Assembly: GCA_964372275.1 (NCBI GenBank)
Contig: CAYJRR010000004.1
Coordinates: 72,103-88,847, forward strand
Origin: CAYJRR01 sp964372275 [NCBI: uncultured bacterium]
GTDB taxonomy: Bacteria; CAYJRR01
Direction: 5' to 3'
Length of the DNA: 16,745 nt
Below, one piece after another: positions 7,885 to 15,787 of the stretch. Each line of letters opens with the position of its first letter. Positions within the stretch are counted from its first letter, which is position 1. The notes under the pieces were generated by a model. It saw only the letters and a program-made list of their open reading frames with translations. It made no database searches and had not been told where the DNA came from. Position numbers and translations under genes: made by a program.

Positions 7885-7933
7885 ACTCCCCGGATGACGC
7901 GCGCCTCGCGCCGGCGCGCGCGGGGGGTCCTGC

Positions 7934-8440
7934 ATGCCGTCGTTCTCGCTCACCGTCAATGGCAGGCCGGTCACCGCCGACGCGCCCGCCGACATCCCGC
8001 TCCTTTGGTTCCTCCGTGAGACGCTGGGGCTGACCGGCACCAAGTTCGGCTGTGGAATCTCGTTGTGCGGCGCGTGCACCGTGCACCTCGACGGCACGCC
8101 GATCCGCTCGTGCATCACGCCGGCGGCGCCCGCCGCGGGAAAGTCGGTGACGACGGTCGAAGGGCTCTCGGAGGACCGGAGCCATCCGCTTCAGCGGGCG
8201 TGGATCGAACGGCAGGTGCCGCAGTGCGGCTACTGCCAGTCGGGACAACTGATGTCGGCGGCGGCGTTGCTGGCCCGGAACCCGGCGCCGACCGACGCCC
8301 AGATCGACTCCGCCATGTCGGGGAACCTCTGCCGTTGCGGGACCTATCCGCGGATCCGCGATGCGATCCACCGCGCCGCCGAGATGGCGCGCGCTCCGGC
8401 CGTGGGCCAGGATACCGCCGGGAAGGGGGAGCCGCGGTGA
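7934..8440 (+). CDS. iorA: [2Fe-2S] subunit of IorAB-type molybdenum hydroxylase
   Basis: This 168-residue protein carries two [2Fe-2S] clusters that pass electrons away from the molybdenum centre of its partner. The plant-ferredoxin-type cluster is bound by C40, C45, C48 and C60 ([10 protein letters not shown] ... RSC). The all-helical second cluster is bound by C98, C101, C133 and C135 (QCGYCQSGQ ... GNLCRCGTY). Length and motif order match the small subunit of the xanthine dehydrogenase family (CoxS/IorA). The partner's features point to the isoquinoline 1-oxidoreductase branch rather than CO dehydrogenase. ATG 7934 follows a GGGGGG tract about 6 bases upstream. The gene overlaps the large-subunit gene by 4 bases. 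No FAD-subunit gene is nearby, so electrons probably go to a cytochrome or other carrier encoded elsewhere. The last 20 residues are a loose tail. Confidence 0.93.
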   Translation: MPSFSLTVNGRPVTADAPADIPLLWFLRETLGLTGTKFGCGISLCGACTVHLDGTPIRSCITPAAPAAGKSVTTVEGLSEDRSHPLQRAWIERQVPQCGYCQSGQLMSAAALLARNPAPTDAQIDSAMSGNLCRCGTYPRIRDAIHRAAEMARAPAVGQDTAGKGEPR

Positions 8441-10572
8441 GCGGCCCGGCGCGCCCGGTCCGTCTCTCCCGCCGCGCTTTCCTCGGCCATTCGGCGTGCG
8501 CCGGCTTCGCCCTGGGCGTCGCCGTCGCGTCGCGCCGCGCTCCGGCGCGGGCCGCCTCGAAAACGAAAGCGTTCGTTCCGAACGCCTGGCTCTCCGTCGG
8601 CGAGGACGACGCCGTCACCGTGATGCTCGGAAAGTCGGAGATGGGGCAAGGGGTGATGACGGCCCTCCCGATGCTCGTGGCGGAGGAGCTGCGCGCCGAC
8701 TGGCGCCGCATCCGGGTGGAGCCGGCGCCGGCCGCGAAGGCCTACGTAATGAAGGGGGACTTCGGCTACCAGGTGACCGGCGGCAGCACCTCGGTGAAGA
8801 GCTCGTGGGAACCGCTCCGGGAGGCCGGCGCCGCGGCGCGCGAGATGCTGATCGCCGCCGCGGCCCGCCGGTGGAAGGTCGACCCGGAGAGCTGTCGGGC
8901 CGAAGACGGGGTGATCCACGGTCCCGGCGACCGGTCCGCCACCTTCGGCGAGCTCGCGGCCGCCGCGACCCGCGTGCCGGTCCCGAGACGCCCGCGCCGA
9001 TTCGCGCCGTCGTCCTACGTGCTCGTCGGTCGATCGATCGACCGGCTCGACGTCCCGTCGAAGGTCGACGGGTCGGCCCGGTTCGGGATCGACGTGACGC
9101 GTCCCGGACTGCGGGTGGCGATGATCGCGCGCCCACCCGCGGCCGGCGCCACGATCGCCCGGCACGACGAGAAGGCGGCCCTCGCCGTCCCCGGCGTCCG
9201 CGCCGTCGTTCCGGTCGGTGACGGCATCGCGGTCGTGGCCGACGGAACGTGGGCGGCGCGCAAGGGGCGCGAGGCGCTGGCCGTCGCCTGGAACGCCGGA
9301 CCGAACGCCGCGCTCGACGACGCGGAGATCCGCCGCCGGCTGGAGACGGCGTCGAAGGGACGCGCCAAGGTCGTCCGCCGCGAGGGGGATCCCGACGCCG
9401 CCTTCGAGCGCGCAACGAAGTCGATCGAAGCGGTCTACGAGACACCCCTGCTGGCGCACGCCACGATGGAGCCGCAGAACTGCACCGCCGACGCGCGGGA
9501 GGGGTTTTGCGAGGTCTGGGGGCCGGTGCAGAACCAGACCCTCGCCCTGGAGACCGCCGCCAAGCACGCCCGGCTTCCCAAGTCGGCGGTCCGGATCCAC
9601 ACCACGTTGCTCGGCGGCGGCTTCGGGCGGCGGCTCGAAGCCGACTTCGTCGCCGAGGCGGTCCAGATCTCGCGGGTGATCCGGGAGCCGGTGAAGGTGG
9701 TCTGGACCCGCGAGGACGACATGCAGCACGACGTCTACCGTCCGCCGAGCCTGAACGTGATGCGCGCCGGACTCGACGCGGCGGGACTGCCTCTCGTCTG
9801 GACGCACGTCGTATCGAGCCCGTCGATCCTCCGGCGGATCGCGCCCTACGCGTCGAAGGTGATCACCGACCCCTTTGCCACCGACGGCGCGCGCCAGCTC
9901 CCGTACGACGTTCCGAACGTCCGCGTGGCCTGGGCCCGGGCCGACCTTCCCCTGCCGTTCGGGTTCTGGCGATCGGTCGGCTACTCCAACAACAGCTACG
10001 TCGTGGAGTGTTTCCTGGACGAGGTGGCGGCCGCGGGGGGGTTCGATCCGCTCGAGCTGCGCCGGCGGCTCTTGTCGTCGAAGCCGCGGCTGCGCGCCGT
10101 CCTCGAGCTCGCCGCCGCGAAGGCCGGCTGGGGAACGCCGCTCCCGGCAGGCCGCGCGCGCGGGATCGCGATCGCCGATTCGTTCGGGAGCGTGGTGGCG
10201 CAGGTGGCCGAGGTCTCCGTCGACGGGGGCGAGATCCGTGTCCACCGCGTCGTGGTCGCGTACGATGCCGGAGCGATCGTGCATCCCGGGATCGTCGACG
10301 CGCAGATGCAGAGCGGCGTCGTCTTCGGCCTCACCGCCGCCATGCGGGGGCGGATCTCGGTCGCCGGCGGGGCGGTCGCAACCTCAAACTTTCACGACTA
10401 TCCGTTGCTGCGGATGAAGGAGTGCCCGGTGATCGACGTGCACCGGGTGCCGAGCGACGAGGAGCACGGCGGGATCGGCGAACCGGGGGTGCCGCCGATC
10501 GCCCCCGCCGTCGCCAACGCCGTCTTCGCCGCGACGGGAAGGCCGGTGCGACGGCTCCCGATCGTTCCCTGA
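8437..10572 (+). CDS. iorB: Molybdopterin-binding subunit of IorAB-type oxidoreductase, Tat-exported
   Basis: This 711-residue catalytic subunit hydroxylates an N-heterocycle, aldehyde or similar substrate at a molybdenum-cytosine-dinucleotide centre; the substrate is unknown. It starts with a twin-arginine signal, [10 protein letters not shown] (11-20), so the holoenzyme should be folded and exported to the periplasm with IorA carried along. Family landmarks are [13 protein letters not shown] (112-124), HATMEPQNC in the cofactor-binding region, GGGFGRR (393-399) and [17 protein letters not shown] near the end, where E682 is the expected catalytic glutamate. GGGFGRR, rather than GGFGGK, and the Tat signal favour the IorB branch over xanthine dehydrogenase proper. 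The length is near the usual 700-750. GTG is chosen from the 4-base overlap with iorA. No XdhC/CoxI-type maturation gene is visible nearby, while moaB lies about 1.5 kb upstream. Confidence 0.93.
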   Translation: MSGPARPVRLSRRAFLGHSACAGFALGVAVASRRAPARAASKTKAFVPNAWLSVGEDDAVTVMLGKSEMGQGVMTALPMLVAEELRADWRRIRVEPAPAAKAYVMKGDFGYQVTGGSTSVKSSWEPLREAGAAAREMLIAAAARRWKVDPESCRAEDGVIHGPGDRSATFGELAAAATRVPVPRRPRRFAPSSYVLVGRSIDRLDVPSKVDGSARFGIDVTRPGLRVAMIARPPAAGATIARHDEKAALAVPGVRAVVPVGDGIAVVADGTWAARKGREALAVAWNAGPNAALDDAEIRRRLETASKGRAKVVRREGDPDAAFERATKSIEAVYETPLLAHATMEPQNCTADAREGFCEVWGPVQNQTLALETAAKHARLPKSAVRIHTTLLGGGFGRRLEADFVAEAVQISRVIREPVKVVWTREDDMQHDVYRPPSLNVMRAGLDAAGLPLVWTHVVSSPSILRRIAPYASKVITDPFATDGARQLPYDVPNVRVAWARADLPLPFGFWRSVGYSNNSYVVECFLDEVAAAGGFDPLELRRRLLSSKPRLRAVLELAAAKAGWGTPLPAGRARGIAIADSFGSVVAQVAEVSVDGGEIRVHRVVVAYDAGAIVHPGIVDAQMQSGVVFGLTAAMRGRISVAGGAVATSNFHDYPLLRMKECPVIDVHRVPSDEEHGGIGEPGVPPIAPAVANAVFAATGRPVRRLPIVP

Positions 10573-10591
10573 ACCACGGCACCGCCGTTCG

Positions 10592-10600
10592 TGTTACAAG
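10592..10600 (+). promoter_or_regulatory. Possible extended -10 element before the first beta-barrel gene
   Basis: TGTTACAAG contains TACAAG (four of six matches to TATAAT) preceded by TG one base away, the extended -10 arrangement. No convincing -35 is present 17 bases upstream. It sits between the iorB stop and the GGAGG ribosome site. Confidence 0.25.
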
Positions 10601-10617
10601 CGGCGCCGGAGGTACGC

Positions 10618-11217
10618 ATGAGGGGACCGAAGGCGATCCTGGTGGCGGTCGCGATGCTTCCTGTCGCGCCGGCAGCCGAGGCGAAGGAGTACGGTGCGAC
10701 CGGCACGCTCGAGCTCGGCGGCGCGCTGAATGCCGGCCGCACGACGCAGGACTTCGAAGACAACACCGAAGGGTCGCGGACGTTCGTGCGCGTGTCGCCG
10801 ATGGTCGGGTTGTTCCTCCTGCCCGGCATCCAGCTGGTCGCGACGGGCGAATGGGCGAACGAAAGCGAGACGTTCCCCGGCGACGAGGGAAGCAGCGAGG
10901 CCCGCCACGTCGGCCTCGGGGCGGGCGGCGCGATCCTGCTCCCGTTCGGGAAGGCGCGTCTCGGTCCGCAGCTCCTCCTCCACGGCAACAAGGTCGAGAT
11001 CGAGACGAAGGTCGGGGACGAGACCGTCGACGTGGAAGGGACCGGGCCGGGCGCCAGTCTCTCGGGCGTGGTGAAGCTTCCGATCGGCTCCGGCGGGATC
11101 CTCGAAGGCGCCCTCGTCTTCCGCAGCGATCTGCTGGAGTACGAATCCGGCGGTTCGTCGGTGAAGAGTTCCCGCACGTCGATCGGAACGCGCGTCGGCG
11201 TCAGCCTCTATTTCTGA
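10618..11217 (+). CDS. Small outer-membrane beta-barrel protein
   Basis: A 199-residue protein with a clean signal peptide ([22 protein letters not shown], cleavage about residue 22). Alternating hydrophobic and polar strands follow, typical of an eight- to ten-strand outer-membrane barrel. It ends VGVSLYF, the terminal aromatic signature recognised by the BAM complex. Examples of strand-like stretches are [25 protein letters not shown] and [13 protein letters not shown]. No specific family or ligand can be named. The ATG at 10618 is chosen over an in-frame GTG at 10591 because GGAGG lies five bases before it and the shorter form has a proper signal peptide. It is followed 45 bases later by a second barrel protein with the same layout and the same LYF ending, suggesting tandem duplication and divergence or a two-protein envelope unit. 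Confidence 0.82.
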   Translation: MRGPKAILVAVAMLPVAPAAEAKEYGATGTLELGGALNAGRTTQDFEDNTEGSRTFVRVSPMVGLFLLPGIQLVATGEWANESETFPGDEGSSEARHVGLGAGGAILLPFGKARLGPQLLLHGNKVEIETKVGDETVDVEGTGPGASLSGVVKLPIGSGGILEGALVFRSDLLEYESGGSSVKSSRTSIGTRVGVSLYF

Positions 11218-11262
11218 CCGGACGACCCGAGCCTATCCGGACTTCCACCTCCGAGGATCCGA

Positions 11263-11952
11263 ATGGACACCGCAACCGCCCTGATGGCCCTCCTGCTCTC
11301 GACCGGCGGCGCCGCCGTTTCGGCCGAGCCGCCCTCCGCCGCGCCCGCCGCCGTCGTCCCCCCCACGGCCGACGCCGAACCGGCCCGCCGTCCCCGTTCC
11401 ATGGAGGACTACGCGATGCCGGGCCAGCTGGAGGCCGGTGGACTGTTCGAGCTCTCCAACGTCGTCGACGATCCCGAGACCGACGGCGACGACAAGCTCG
11501 TCACCAGCGTCGTTCGCGTGGCGCCGGTCGTCGGCTACTTCGCGACGAAGCACCTGGAGTTTCTCGGCGAGCTCGACTTGCGGACGGTGACCGAGCGGGA
11601 CGAGGAGTTCAGCGCCCACTCGGTTCGGACCGACGTCTCCGTCGGAGTCGGAGCCGGGTACTTCATCCGCATCGGAAACCTGCACGTCGGTCCCCGCGCG
11701 TTGGTCCGGATCCACATGGCGACCGTGGTGGTGAGCGGCGCCGAGCCGACCGGGCAGGACCTTCAGGGACCCGGAGCCCACGTCGGGCTCCAGGCGAAGG
11801 TCCCGGTGGGCGGCGGCGGCGTGGTCGCGATCGGCGTCGGCGTCGACCGGGACCGGCTGCGCAGCTCGCTGTCCGGGTTCGGCGATCTCGACGACGACAC
11901 CGGAACGCAGACGACCGTCGGGACCCAACTCGGGTTCCTGCTCTACTTCTGA
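11263..11952 (+). CDS. Outer-membrane beta-barrel protein, probable paralogue of the upstream gene
   Basis: A 229-residue protein with a signal peptide (about residues 1-21, ending AVSA) and a Pro/Ala-rich linker (about 22-47). A barrel-like region then begins near GQLEAGGLFELSNV and ends QLGFLLYF. Strand-like runs include LEFLGELDLRTV, VSVGVGAGYFIRIG and GAHVGLQAKVPVGGGGVVAIGV. As in the upstream protein, the first strand is followed by an acidic loop and then by R-V-[SA]-P-[MV]-V-G, and both proteins end LYF. This suggests common descent, although overall identity looks low. No known porin or receptor family is recognised. GAGG about eight bases before the ATG is a reasonable ribosome site. 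A hairpin at 11956-11975 just after the stop may end the transcript. Confidence 0.8.
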   Translation: MDTATALMALLLSTGGAAVSAEPPSAAPAAVVPPTADAEPARRPRSMEDYAMPGQLEAGGLFELSNVVDDPETDGDDKLVTSVVRVAPVVGYFATKHLEFLGELDLRTVTERDEEFSAHSVRTDVSVGVGAGYFIRIGNLHVGPRALVRIHMATVVVSGAEPTGQDLQGPGAHVGLQAKVPVGGGGVVAIGVGVDRDRLRSSLSGFGDLDDDTGTQTTVGTQLGFLLYF

Positions 11953-11955
11953 TTC

Positions 11956-11975
11956 GGGCGGTCCGCCGACCGTCC
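11956..11975 (+). terminator. Hairpin after the second beta-barrel gene
   Basis: Eight base pairs, including one G-T pair, form between 11956-11963 and 11968-11975 with the loop CGCC. The hairpin starts 3 bases after the stop codon. There is no T tract, so it may act as an RNA 3'-end stabiliser or a factor-dependent stop rather than an intrinsic terminator. Confidence 0.4.
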
Positions 11976-12072
11976 GACGCCGAACGCTGATTCAAGGCTC
12001 AATCGACGCGTTCCGGCCCTTCCGCGCCGTCGCGCAATCCCGTTCCATCGCCGCCGATCGGAGGGTCGGTCC

Positions 12073-12462
12073 ATGGCGCATCGGAACGTCGTCGGTTTCG
12101 TCACGCTCGCGCTGGTCGTCGTCGCGGCCGCGGCCACGACCAATTGCGGTGGGGTCGCGAGCAACGCGACGACGATGGACGCGGATGGGGACGGCTGGGC
12201 GGCGGCCGACGACTGCGACGATACCGACCCCGGGATCCGCCCCGACACCTACGAGCGGTGCGACGACGCCGTCGACAACGACTGCGATGCGCTCGTCGAC
12301 GACGACGATCCCGACTGCGCCGGGGAGCCGGACGGAACGCCGGACGAAACGCCGACCGCCAGCCCGACCTCCACCGTCCCCCCGACGCCGACCGCCACCC
12401 CGAGCGGCACCGCCGACCCGACCCAGACTGGGAGCGGGTGCCCCAGTCCCACCCCCACCTGA
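12073..12462 (+). CDS. Small exported protein with MopE-type metal-binding motif and Pro/Thr-rich tail
   Basis: A 129-residue protein whose first 25 residues are a signal sequence. Cys25 follows ATTN, which is not a proper lipobox, so lipidation is doubtful. Residues 36-82 match the MopE-type 'putative metal-binding motif': MDADGDGW (35-42), DDCDDTDPGIRPD (46-58), ERCDDAVDNDCDALVDDDDPDC (61-82). Members of this family carry calcium-like DxDxDG sites and disulphide-forming cysteines; MopE of Methylococcus also binds copper, but through residues outside this motif. The tail (83-129) is Pro/Thr/Ser repeats such as PTPTATPS, probably a flexible surface linker, ending SGCPSPTPT. GGAGG (12060-12064) lies eight bases before the ATG. 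It lies 70 bases upstream of the multicopper oxidase but the oxidase has its own promoter. This is a stand-alone copy of a motif usually found within larger proteins. Confidence 0.82.
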   Translation: MAHRNVVGFVTLALVVVAAAATTNCGGVASNATTMDADGDGWAAADDCDDTDPGIRPDTYERCDDAVDNDCDALVDDDDPDCAGEPDGTPDETPTASPTSTVPPTPTATPSGTADPTQTGSGCPSPTPT

Positions 12463-12483
12463 AGCGCCGAGATGGCCGGACCT

Positions 12484-12512
12484 TTGACGCGCCCGAGAGC
12501 CTGGGGTAGATC
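12484..12512 (+). promoter_or_regulatory. Promoter of the multicopper oxidase gene
   Basis: TTGACG (12484-12489) is separated by exactly 17 bases from TAGATC (12507-12512). A GGAGG ribosome site at 12523-12527 precedes the ATG at 12533 by five bases. This is the best-formed promoter in the window. It starts 21 bases past the stop of the upstream gene. Confidence 0.6.
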
Positions 12513-12532
12513 CCCCGGCTCCGGAGGTCCTC

Positions 12533-13906
12533 ATGCGCGGCGTCGTCCTCGTTGCCTCTCCTCTCCTTCTCCTCGCCGGCTGTTCGCGCGACGCGACGAA
12601 GGAGGACCTTTGCCGCGTCGAGACGATCGACGACCTCGACCCCGACCCGAATGTGGTGGAGGTCGAGCTGGTGGCCGGACACCACGACTGGGATCCCGGG
12701 TCCGGAACCCCGATCCACGGCGTCGCCTACAACGGCTCGGTTCCGGGCCCGCTGATCGTGGCCGACGCAGGCGATACGGTGCGGGTTCACTTCCGGAACG
12801 AGATGACCGACATGGAGACGACCGTTCACTGGCACGGGCTACGGATTCCGGACGCGATGGACGGCGTACCCGCGATCCAGACGCCGGTGCCGCCGGGAGG
12901 GTCGTTCGAGTACGAGTTCGTCGTCCCCGATCCCGGCTTCTACTGGTACCACCCGCACATGGACGGCGATCAGCTCATCGACCGCGGCCTCTTCGGGCTG
13001 TTCTGGGTGCGCGATCCCGCGGAGCCGGAGGTCGACTGCGATCTTCCGCTGGCCATCGACGACGCCGAGCTGGACGAGATCGGGCAGGTGGTGATGGCGC
13101 GTGGCAGCGAGCGCCACGGAACGCACTTCGGGAACACCGTCTTCGCCAACGCGCGCATCGACCGTCGCGTGCCGATCGCGCCCGGGGGAAACGTCCTGCT
13201 GCGGATCGTAAACGTCGCCAACGCCCGCTATTTCGACCTCGAGCTCGAGGAGCACACCCTCACGGTCGTCGCCACCGACGGCGGTTGGGTCGCGCCGTAC
13301 GAGACCCGAAAGCTTCTGGTCGCTCCCGGGGAGCGCTACACCGTCTGGGTGCGCGGTACCGGCGAGCCCGGACGGCGCTACGCCCTGGTCAACTGGCGCG
13401 AGTACGTCGGGATGATGGACGACGATCCGCTCGGCAGCGGACCGACGACGGTGCTGACCCTCGAGTACGGCGACGACCGGGTCGACGAGGCGTCCCCCGT
13501 CTTCCCGGCGCCGACCCTGCCGGAGGCGATCGCCGGCACGGTCGCGCACCGATACGAGCTCCAGGAGGGGATGCTCGACGGCAAGATGGTCTTCGCCATC
13601 GACGGAGCGGTCTGGCCCGACGCCGAACCGGTCGTCCTTCCTGGAAACGTCGAGACGACCCTCGAGTTCCGCAACGCCACGATGAGCCGCCATCCGATGC
13701 ACCTGCACGGACAGCGTTTCCAGGTGGTGAAGGTGGACGGAGTGATGGTGGATCGACGCGCCTGGAAGGACACCGTCGACGTCCAGCCCGGCTCGAAGGT
13801 TACCGTCGTGACCCCGCTCGACAACCCCGGCCGCTGGATGTTCCACTGCCACATCCTCGAGCACGGCGAAGAGGGGATGATGTCCGAGCTCGTCGTTGCC
13901 CCGTGA
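12533..13906 (+). CDS. Multicopper oxidase lipoprotein
   Basis: A 457-residue three-cupredoxin oxidase that couples one-electron oxidation of a substrate (Cu(I), metal ions or phenols) to reduction of O2 to water. All four copper-ligand clusters are present: HWHG (H99, H101), YHPHM (H140, H142), HPMHLHG (H387, H390, H392) and HCHILEHGEEGMM (H438, C439, H440, H444, M449). Together they provide the trinuclear site and a type 1 site with an axial Met. The signal ends LLLLAGC, a standard lipobox with Cys17, so the enzyme should be anchored in the envelope. No Met-rich insert like that of CueO is seen, so cuprous oxidase activity is not specifically supported. GGAGG and a strong promoter precede the ATG. 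The gene ends one base before the convergent permease gene, leaving no room for a separate terminator. Confidence 0.95.
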   Translation: MRGVVLVASPLLLLAGCSRDATKEDLCRVETIDDLDPDPNVVEVELVAGHHDWDPGSGTPIHGVAYNGSVPGPLIVADAGDTVRVHFRNEMTDMETTVHWHGLRIPDAMDGVPAIQTPVPPGGSFEYEFVVPDPGFYWYHPHMDGDQLIDRGLFGLFWVRDPAEPEVDCDLPLAIDDAELDEIGQVVMARGSERHGTHFGNTVFANARIDRRVPIAPGGNVLLRIVNVANARYFDLELEEHTLTVVATDGGWVAPYETRKLLVAPGERYTVWVRGTGEPGRRYALVNWREYVGMMDDDPLGSGPTTVLTLEYGDDRVDEASPVFPAPTLPEAIAGTVAHRYELQEGMLDGKMVFAIDGAVWPDAEPVVLPGNVETTLEFRNATMSRHPMHLHGQRFQVVKVDGVMVDRRAWKDTVDVQPGSKVTVVTPLDNPGRWMFHCHILEHGEEGMMSELVVAP

Positions 13907-13907
13907 G

Positions 13908-15623
13908 TCAGGTGTATTCGCGCGCTTCGAGGGCGGCGGCGCCGCGCCGGAGGGACTCCCCGGCGACGGCGGCGCTGACGAGGAGCACCAGCGCGTAGCT
14001 GGCGATGCAGATCGCCCATTGCGAGCCGGACAGCGCGTATCCGTAGAGCGCCGCGTCGTATAGGCGGTAGGTGGGATAGGCCTCCAGCGCGACGACCGCG
14101 CCGAGGTAGGCCAGGGCCGAGGCCATGTAGACCAGTCCCCCGAAACCGGCGGCGACCTTGGCCGCGTTCTCCGCCTTGAAGTCGGGCATCCGGGCGCCGT
14201 ATCCGACGGCGAGGGCGCAGACCGTCGCCGCGATCACCAGCGTGGTGAGCGATCCGGCGACCATCACCAGCGTGGTGGAGCGCAGCAGCACGTTCGACGC
14301 GATCGAGATCACCTGGCCCAGGAGCGCCAGCGGCAAGATCCCGGCGCCGAACTTCGCCCGCACCAGCTCCCGCGCCCCCATCGGCGAGGCGCGCAGGATC
14401 CAGATCCCGCGCCCCTCGACCGAGACCGCCGGATACAGGAATCGCGCCGCGACCGCGGCCAGGACGAAGCCGCTCATCCCCAGATTCAAGAAGGCGACGG
14501 CGTTGCGGTAGGTGGCGGTCGGGAAGTCGAGCGCGTCGAACGGAAGGGCGTGGATGCTGAGCAGGTAGATCGCGATCAGCGCCAGGAGAAGCAGCAACTG
14601 GCTCCACTGACCGGCATCGCGGAAGAAGACGCGCGCGTCCTTGGCCAACACCGCCCCACCCCGGGGGCCGAGGAGACGCGCCGCCATCCGGGCGAGCCAT
14701 TCGCCGCGGAAACGATGCAGGTGCGCCCGGCGGCCCTCCTGCGCTTTCGACCAGCCGGAGAAGTAGGCGGCGGAGACGATCCATGCCGCCGAGAAGACGG
14801 CCGCGCCGGCGGTGAGCAGGAGGTTCGTCGCCGGAATCAGGCTCCCGCCGCGCCCCCGCATCGCCAGCGTCAGCGCGCGCGACGCCCACGTCGAGGGGAA
14901 CCACTCCTCCTGCGGCATCGACAGCTCGCCGATGAACTCCGCGAGGGTGGAGAAGGCGTTCGGGTCGACGAGCCGCTCCGGTCGGATCGCGCGGATCAGC
15001 AGGAAGACGCCGGCGAGGAAGACGCCGCTCAGGATCACCAGCAGGTCGCGGGCGCGCCTCGCGGGAAAGACGTTCACCAGGACGGTGGTGACGACGACCG
15101 AGACCGACGCGGGGATCAGGAAGTAGGCGGGGAGCACCGCCGCCGCGAGGAGATAGAAGCTCGAGCCCGACCCGTGCACGGTGCCGTAGGCGAACAGCAC
15201 CGGCAGTCCGAACAGGAGGACCATCCAGGAGCTGGTGGCCACCGTCTGCGCCAGTCGCGCGTAGAAGAAGCGCAGCGGATCGATCGGCGCCGCGTTCACC
15301 ATCGCCAGGTCGTCGGAGAGGTAGAAGGTGGCGAGGCTCGAGACGACGTTGGAAAAGAGGAGGATCCCGAAGAAGGAGAGGAGGAACAGCGACAGAAGCC
15401 GGTCGACGAGGAATTCGCCGAACAACTCGATCCCGTAGCAGACCTCGACCAGGAACCGGATCCCGAAGAACAGTCCGACCCAGACGGCGATCACCAGGAT
15501 GGTGGCCGCGGCAACCCATCCGCGGCCGCGGCGGTCGAGGCGGCGGAGGCGGTTCGCGAGGGAGCGGACGTGCGGATAGAGGAGGGAGGACGGGGGGATG
15601 GGAACTGAAAATGGAAAATTCAA
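13908..15623 (-). CDS. ABC exporter membrane subunit (ABC-2-like, putative ABC exporter family)
   Basis: A 571-residue polytopic membrane protein with about a dozen hydrophobic segments. Examples are AAATILVIAVWVGLFFGI, LFLLSFFGILLFSNVV, LLLLLALIAIYLL and LVMVAGSLTTLVIAATVCA. A hydrophilic region in the middle includes GGAVLAKDARVFFRDAGQWS, which resembles the conserved core of the large 'putative ABC exporter' permeases (ABC_tran_2-like). It probably works with the ATPase at 15788-16522 to export an unknown substrate. Its start is odd: the only candidate is TTG at 15623, with no ribosome site, inside an AT-rich heptamer array. The first eight codons (TTG AAT TTT CCA TTT TCA ...) are therefore repeat sequence. 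Translation could instead begin at a non-standard codon further in. It converges on the multicopper oxidase with a one-base gap. Confidence 0.85.
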   Translation of the reverse strand: MNFPFSVPIPPSSLLYPHVRSLANRLRRLDRRGRGWVAAATILVIAVWVGLFFGIRFLVEVCYGIELFGEFLVDRLLSLFLLSFFGILLFSNVVSSLATFYLSDDLAMVNAAPIDPLRFFYARLAQTVATSSWMVLLFGLPVLFAYGTVHGSGSSFYLLAAAVLPAYFLIPASVSVVVTTVLVNVFPARRARDLLVILSGVFLAGVFLLIRAIRPERLVDPNAFSTLAEFIGELSMPQEEWFPSTWASRALTLAMRGRGGSLIPATNLLLTAGAAVFSAAWIVSAAYFSGWSKAQEGRRAHLHRFRGEWLARMAARLLGPRGGAVLAKDARVFFRDAGQWSQLLLLLALIAIYLLSIHALPFDALDFPTATYRNAVAFLNLGMSGFVLAAVAARFLYPAVSVEGRGIWILRASPMGARELVRAKFGAGILPLALLGQVISIASNVLLRSTTLVMVAGSLTTLVIAATVCALAVGYGARMPDFKAENAAKVAAGFGGLVYMASALAYLGAVVALEAYPTYRLYDAALYGYALSGSQWAICIASYALVLLVSAAVAGESLRRGAAALEAREYT

Positions 15624-15650
15624 AATGCAAAACCGGCCAATGGAAAATGG
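15601..15650. repeat. Left arm of an inverted pair of AT-rich heptamer arrays
   Basis: Four consecutive 7-bp units share AAAA at the front: AAAATGG (15608), AAAATTC (15615), AAAATGC (15622) and AAAACCG (15629). GCC-AATGGAAAATGG follows. The array includes the start codon and first codons of the permease. It is strikingly AT-rich for this genome, and its mirror copy is at 15734-15787. Confidence 0.75.
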
Positions 15651-15733
15651 TTCCGGGACGGGCCGCTTCTCATCTGCGGAAGATCGTTTCGGGACGCGCC
15701 GGCTCCCCGTGACGCGGAGCAGGGGTTCGGGTC

Positions 15734-15787
15734 GGTCCGGTTTTCATGGGCCGGTTTTCCATCCTCCATTTTCCATTTTCCATTTCC
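15734..15787. repeat. Right arm of the inverted heptamer arrays
   Basis: Reads on the plus strand as 7-bp units TTTTCAT (15741), GGGCCGG (15748), TTTTCCA (15755), TCCTCCA (15762), TTTTCCA (15769) and TTTTCCA (15776), then TTTCC. It ends immediately before the ATPase stop codon. GGCCGGTTTT (15749-15758) is the exact complement of AAAACCGGCC (15629-15638) in the left arm, and flanking bases align well. The intervening 83 bases are GC-rich and hold an imperfect 15-bp direct repeat (15651-15665 and 15687-15701, 13 of 15 matching). No gene is seen there. Confidence 0.75.

Noticed and set aside
7882-7887. TAGACT as a -10 element for iorA
   Set aside because: It is part of the PHP gene's stop codon and has no matching -35 at 16-18 bases. 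iorA is more simply read as co-transcribed.
10591-11217. Start of the first barrel protein at GTG 10591
   Set aside because: It would add nine residues before the signal peptide and translate through the GGAGG site that serves ATG 10618.
13378-15630. A 750-codon minus-strand frame overlapping the permease
   Set aside because: Its translation is Arg/Pro/Ala-rich and not membrane-like. The alternative frame gives a typical polytopic permease.
15601-15787. CRISPR-like array
   Set aside because: Units are only 7 bp, contiguous, with no spacers, and occur in inverted orientation.
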